Source: Phycisphaerae bacterium
Lineage (GTDB): Bacteria > Planctomycetota > Phycisphaerae > UBA1845 > PWPN01
Direction of reading: 5' to 3'
DNA: 64,000 bases
Assembly: GCA_030372985.1 (NCBI GenBank)
Contig: JAUCQB010000110.1
Span: forward strand, 1 to 64,000
Shown: positions 63,581 to 64,000 of the stretch, piece after piece
Numbering within the stretch: position 1 is the stretch's first letter
How the letters are laid out: each line of letters begins with the position of its first letter
Notes under the pieces: generated by a model
The model's database searches: none
What the model saw: the letters and a program-made list of their open reading frames with translations, nothing else
What the model was told of the DNA's origin: nothing
Position numbers and translations under genes: made by a program

Positions 63581-64000
63581 ATGGTAGCAGCAACAGCGGT
63601 GATGATCCTGTTTGCGGGCGAGCATCTCGACAACTGGATCACGCTGTCCGGCCGGTGGGAGGTGCACGACGGCGCGATGACCTGCGTGGCGGCGCCGTCG
63701 CTGATCCGCTCGGGCTATGAGTCTGATGAATTCATCCTCCGCTTTCAGTACCGACGGGCATCCAAAGGCGAAAACCGGCTCGCCATCCACTCGAAACTGA
63801 CCACAGGGGGAACGCTGCTGCACCTGACCTCGTCGGGAGCGTTCCCGGTTGCTTCGCCTTTGGCAGGCGCGCCCACCTACGCCGACGACACCTGGATCGA
63901 CGCCGTCGTGGAGGTCGGCAAAGACAGAATGCGTGTCACCTGCAAAACAACCGATGAACCGGACTCGCCCGGCAAGGCCGCAGAACCCGTTGTCATGCCT
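63581..64000 (+). CDS. DUF1080-domain protein (partial, runs off the edge)
   Basis: ATG 63581 opens a frame that continues past the window end (140 codons seen). LFAGEHLDNWITLSGRWEVH and DGAMTCVAAPSLIRSGYESD, with EFILRFQYRRASKGENRLAI, match the DUF1080 (3-keto-disaccharide hydrolase) beta-sandwich, usually secreted in planctomycetes. No clear signal peptide is seen at this start; an earlier GTG or a short leader cannot be excluded. Confidence 0.75.
   Translation, partial: MVAATAVMILFAGEHLDNWITLSGRWEVHDGAMTCVAAPSLIRSGYESDEFILRFQYRRASKGENRLAIHSKLTTGGTLLHLTSSGAFPVASPLAGAPTYADDTWIDAVVEVGKDRMRVTCKTTDEPDSPGKAAEPVVMP

Overview
The window is high-GC, gene-dense bacterial chromosome, most likely from an uncultured planctomycete close to Phycisphaerae. 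This is inferred from family content: twin-arginine oxidoreductase and isomerase genes, a DUF1080-type protein, a CxKCGYNLTGNVSGVCPECG-type zinc ribbon, large secreted sugar-active proteins, PilZ and HD-GYP signalling, and mreB/mreC (absent from many classical Planctomycetia). No rRNA, tRNA, CRISPR array or prophage was recognised.

The standout is the left edge (1-1139, minus strand). A CobS/MoxR-like AAA+ ATPase gene is broken by at least five short inserts with near-identical termini (CCCTTGACRCG...CGYGTCAAGGG). Each complete first-order insert is flanked by a 4-nt direct repeat, and each can fold into an outer stem carrying three small hairpins. A sixth copy sits inside a hairpin loop of another. 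Most inserts shift the frame, and two bring an immediate in-frame TGA. In-silico removal of each insert plus one repeat copy restores one continuous ATPase reading frame. The interiors keep the fold but not the sequence. Candidate explanations are a mobile intervening element tolerated by ribosome bypassing or RNA excision, or a burst of insertions into a dying gene.

1.2-8 kb: a secreted glycosidase-like protein, two MFS transporters and a 940-aa lipoprotein glycosidase-like protein. 8-17 kb: a STAS protein, an RNase H-like nuclease, a TrkA-type channel-like protein, sugar kinases (KdgK-like, RhaB) separated by a candidate small RNA, PurH and a beta-propeller protein. 17.7-23 kb: a cell-shape group (coiled-coil membrane protein, 53-aa membrane peptide, MreB, MreC) and an HD-GYP protein. 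23-32.8 kb: GlyA, a thioesterase, a CII-like regulator with a 35-aa peptide, a Gfo/Idh oxidoreductase, ArgJ, HU, an Hpt protein and AccD. 33.5-46.6 kb: a sugar isomerase, a DUF4139 protein, a TPR protein, a sugar transferase, Ogt, AqpZ, two overlapping PilZ genes, an RMD1/YagE-like gene split by a single in-frame stop, and an aldo/keto reductase with ferredoxin clusters. 46.8-64 kb: a second TPR protein, LarA-like, a diadenylate-cyclase-like protein, HldD, a cupin, LigA, an RHH/MazF-type toxin-antitoxin pair with a clear promoter-operator, two NlpC/P60-like lipoproteins, a metallophosphatase, NifS, XseB and a partial DUF1080 gene.

Two other repeat classes mark the intergenic DNA: short degenerate tracts with a 7-base period built from a few recurring heptamer words, sometimes in facing inverted pairs and once inside purH; and a 72-102 bp palindromic element present twice.
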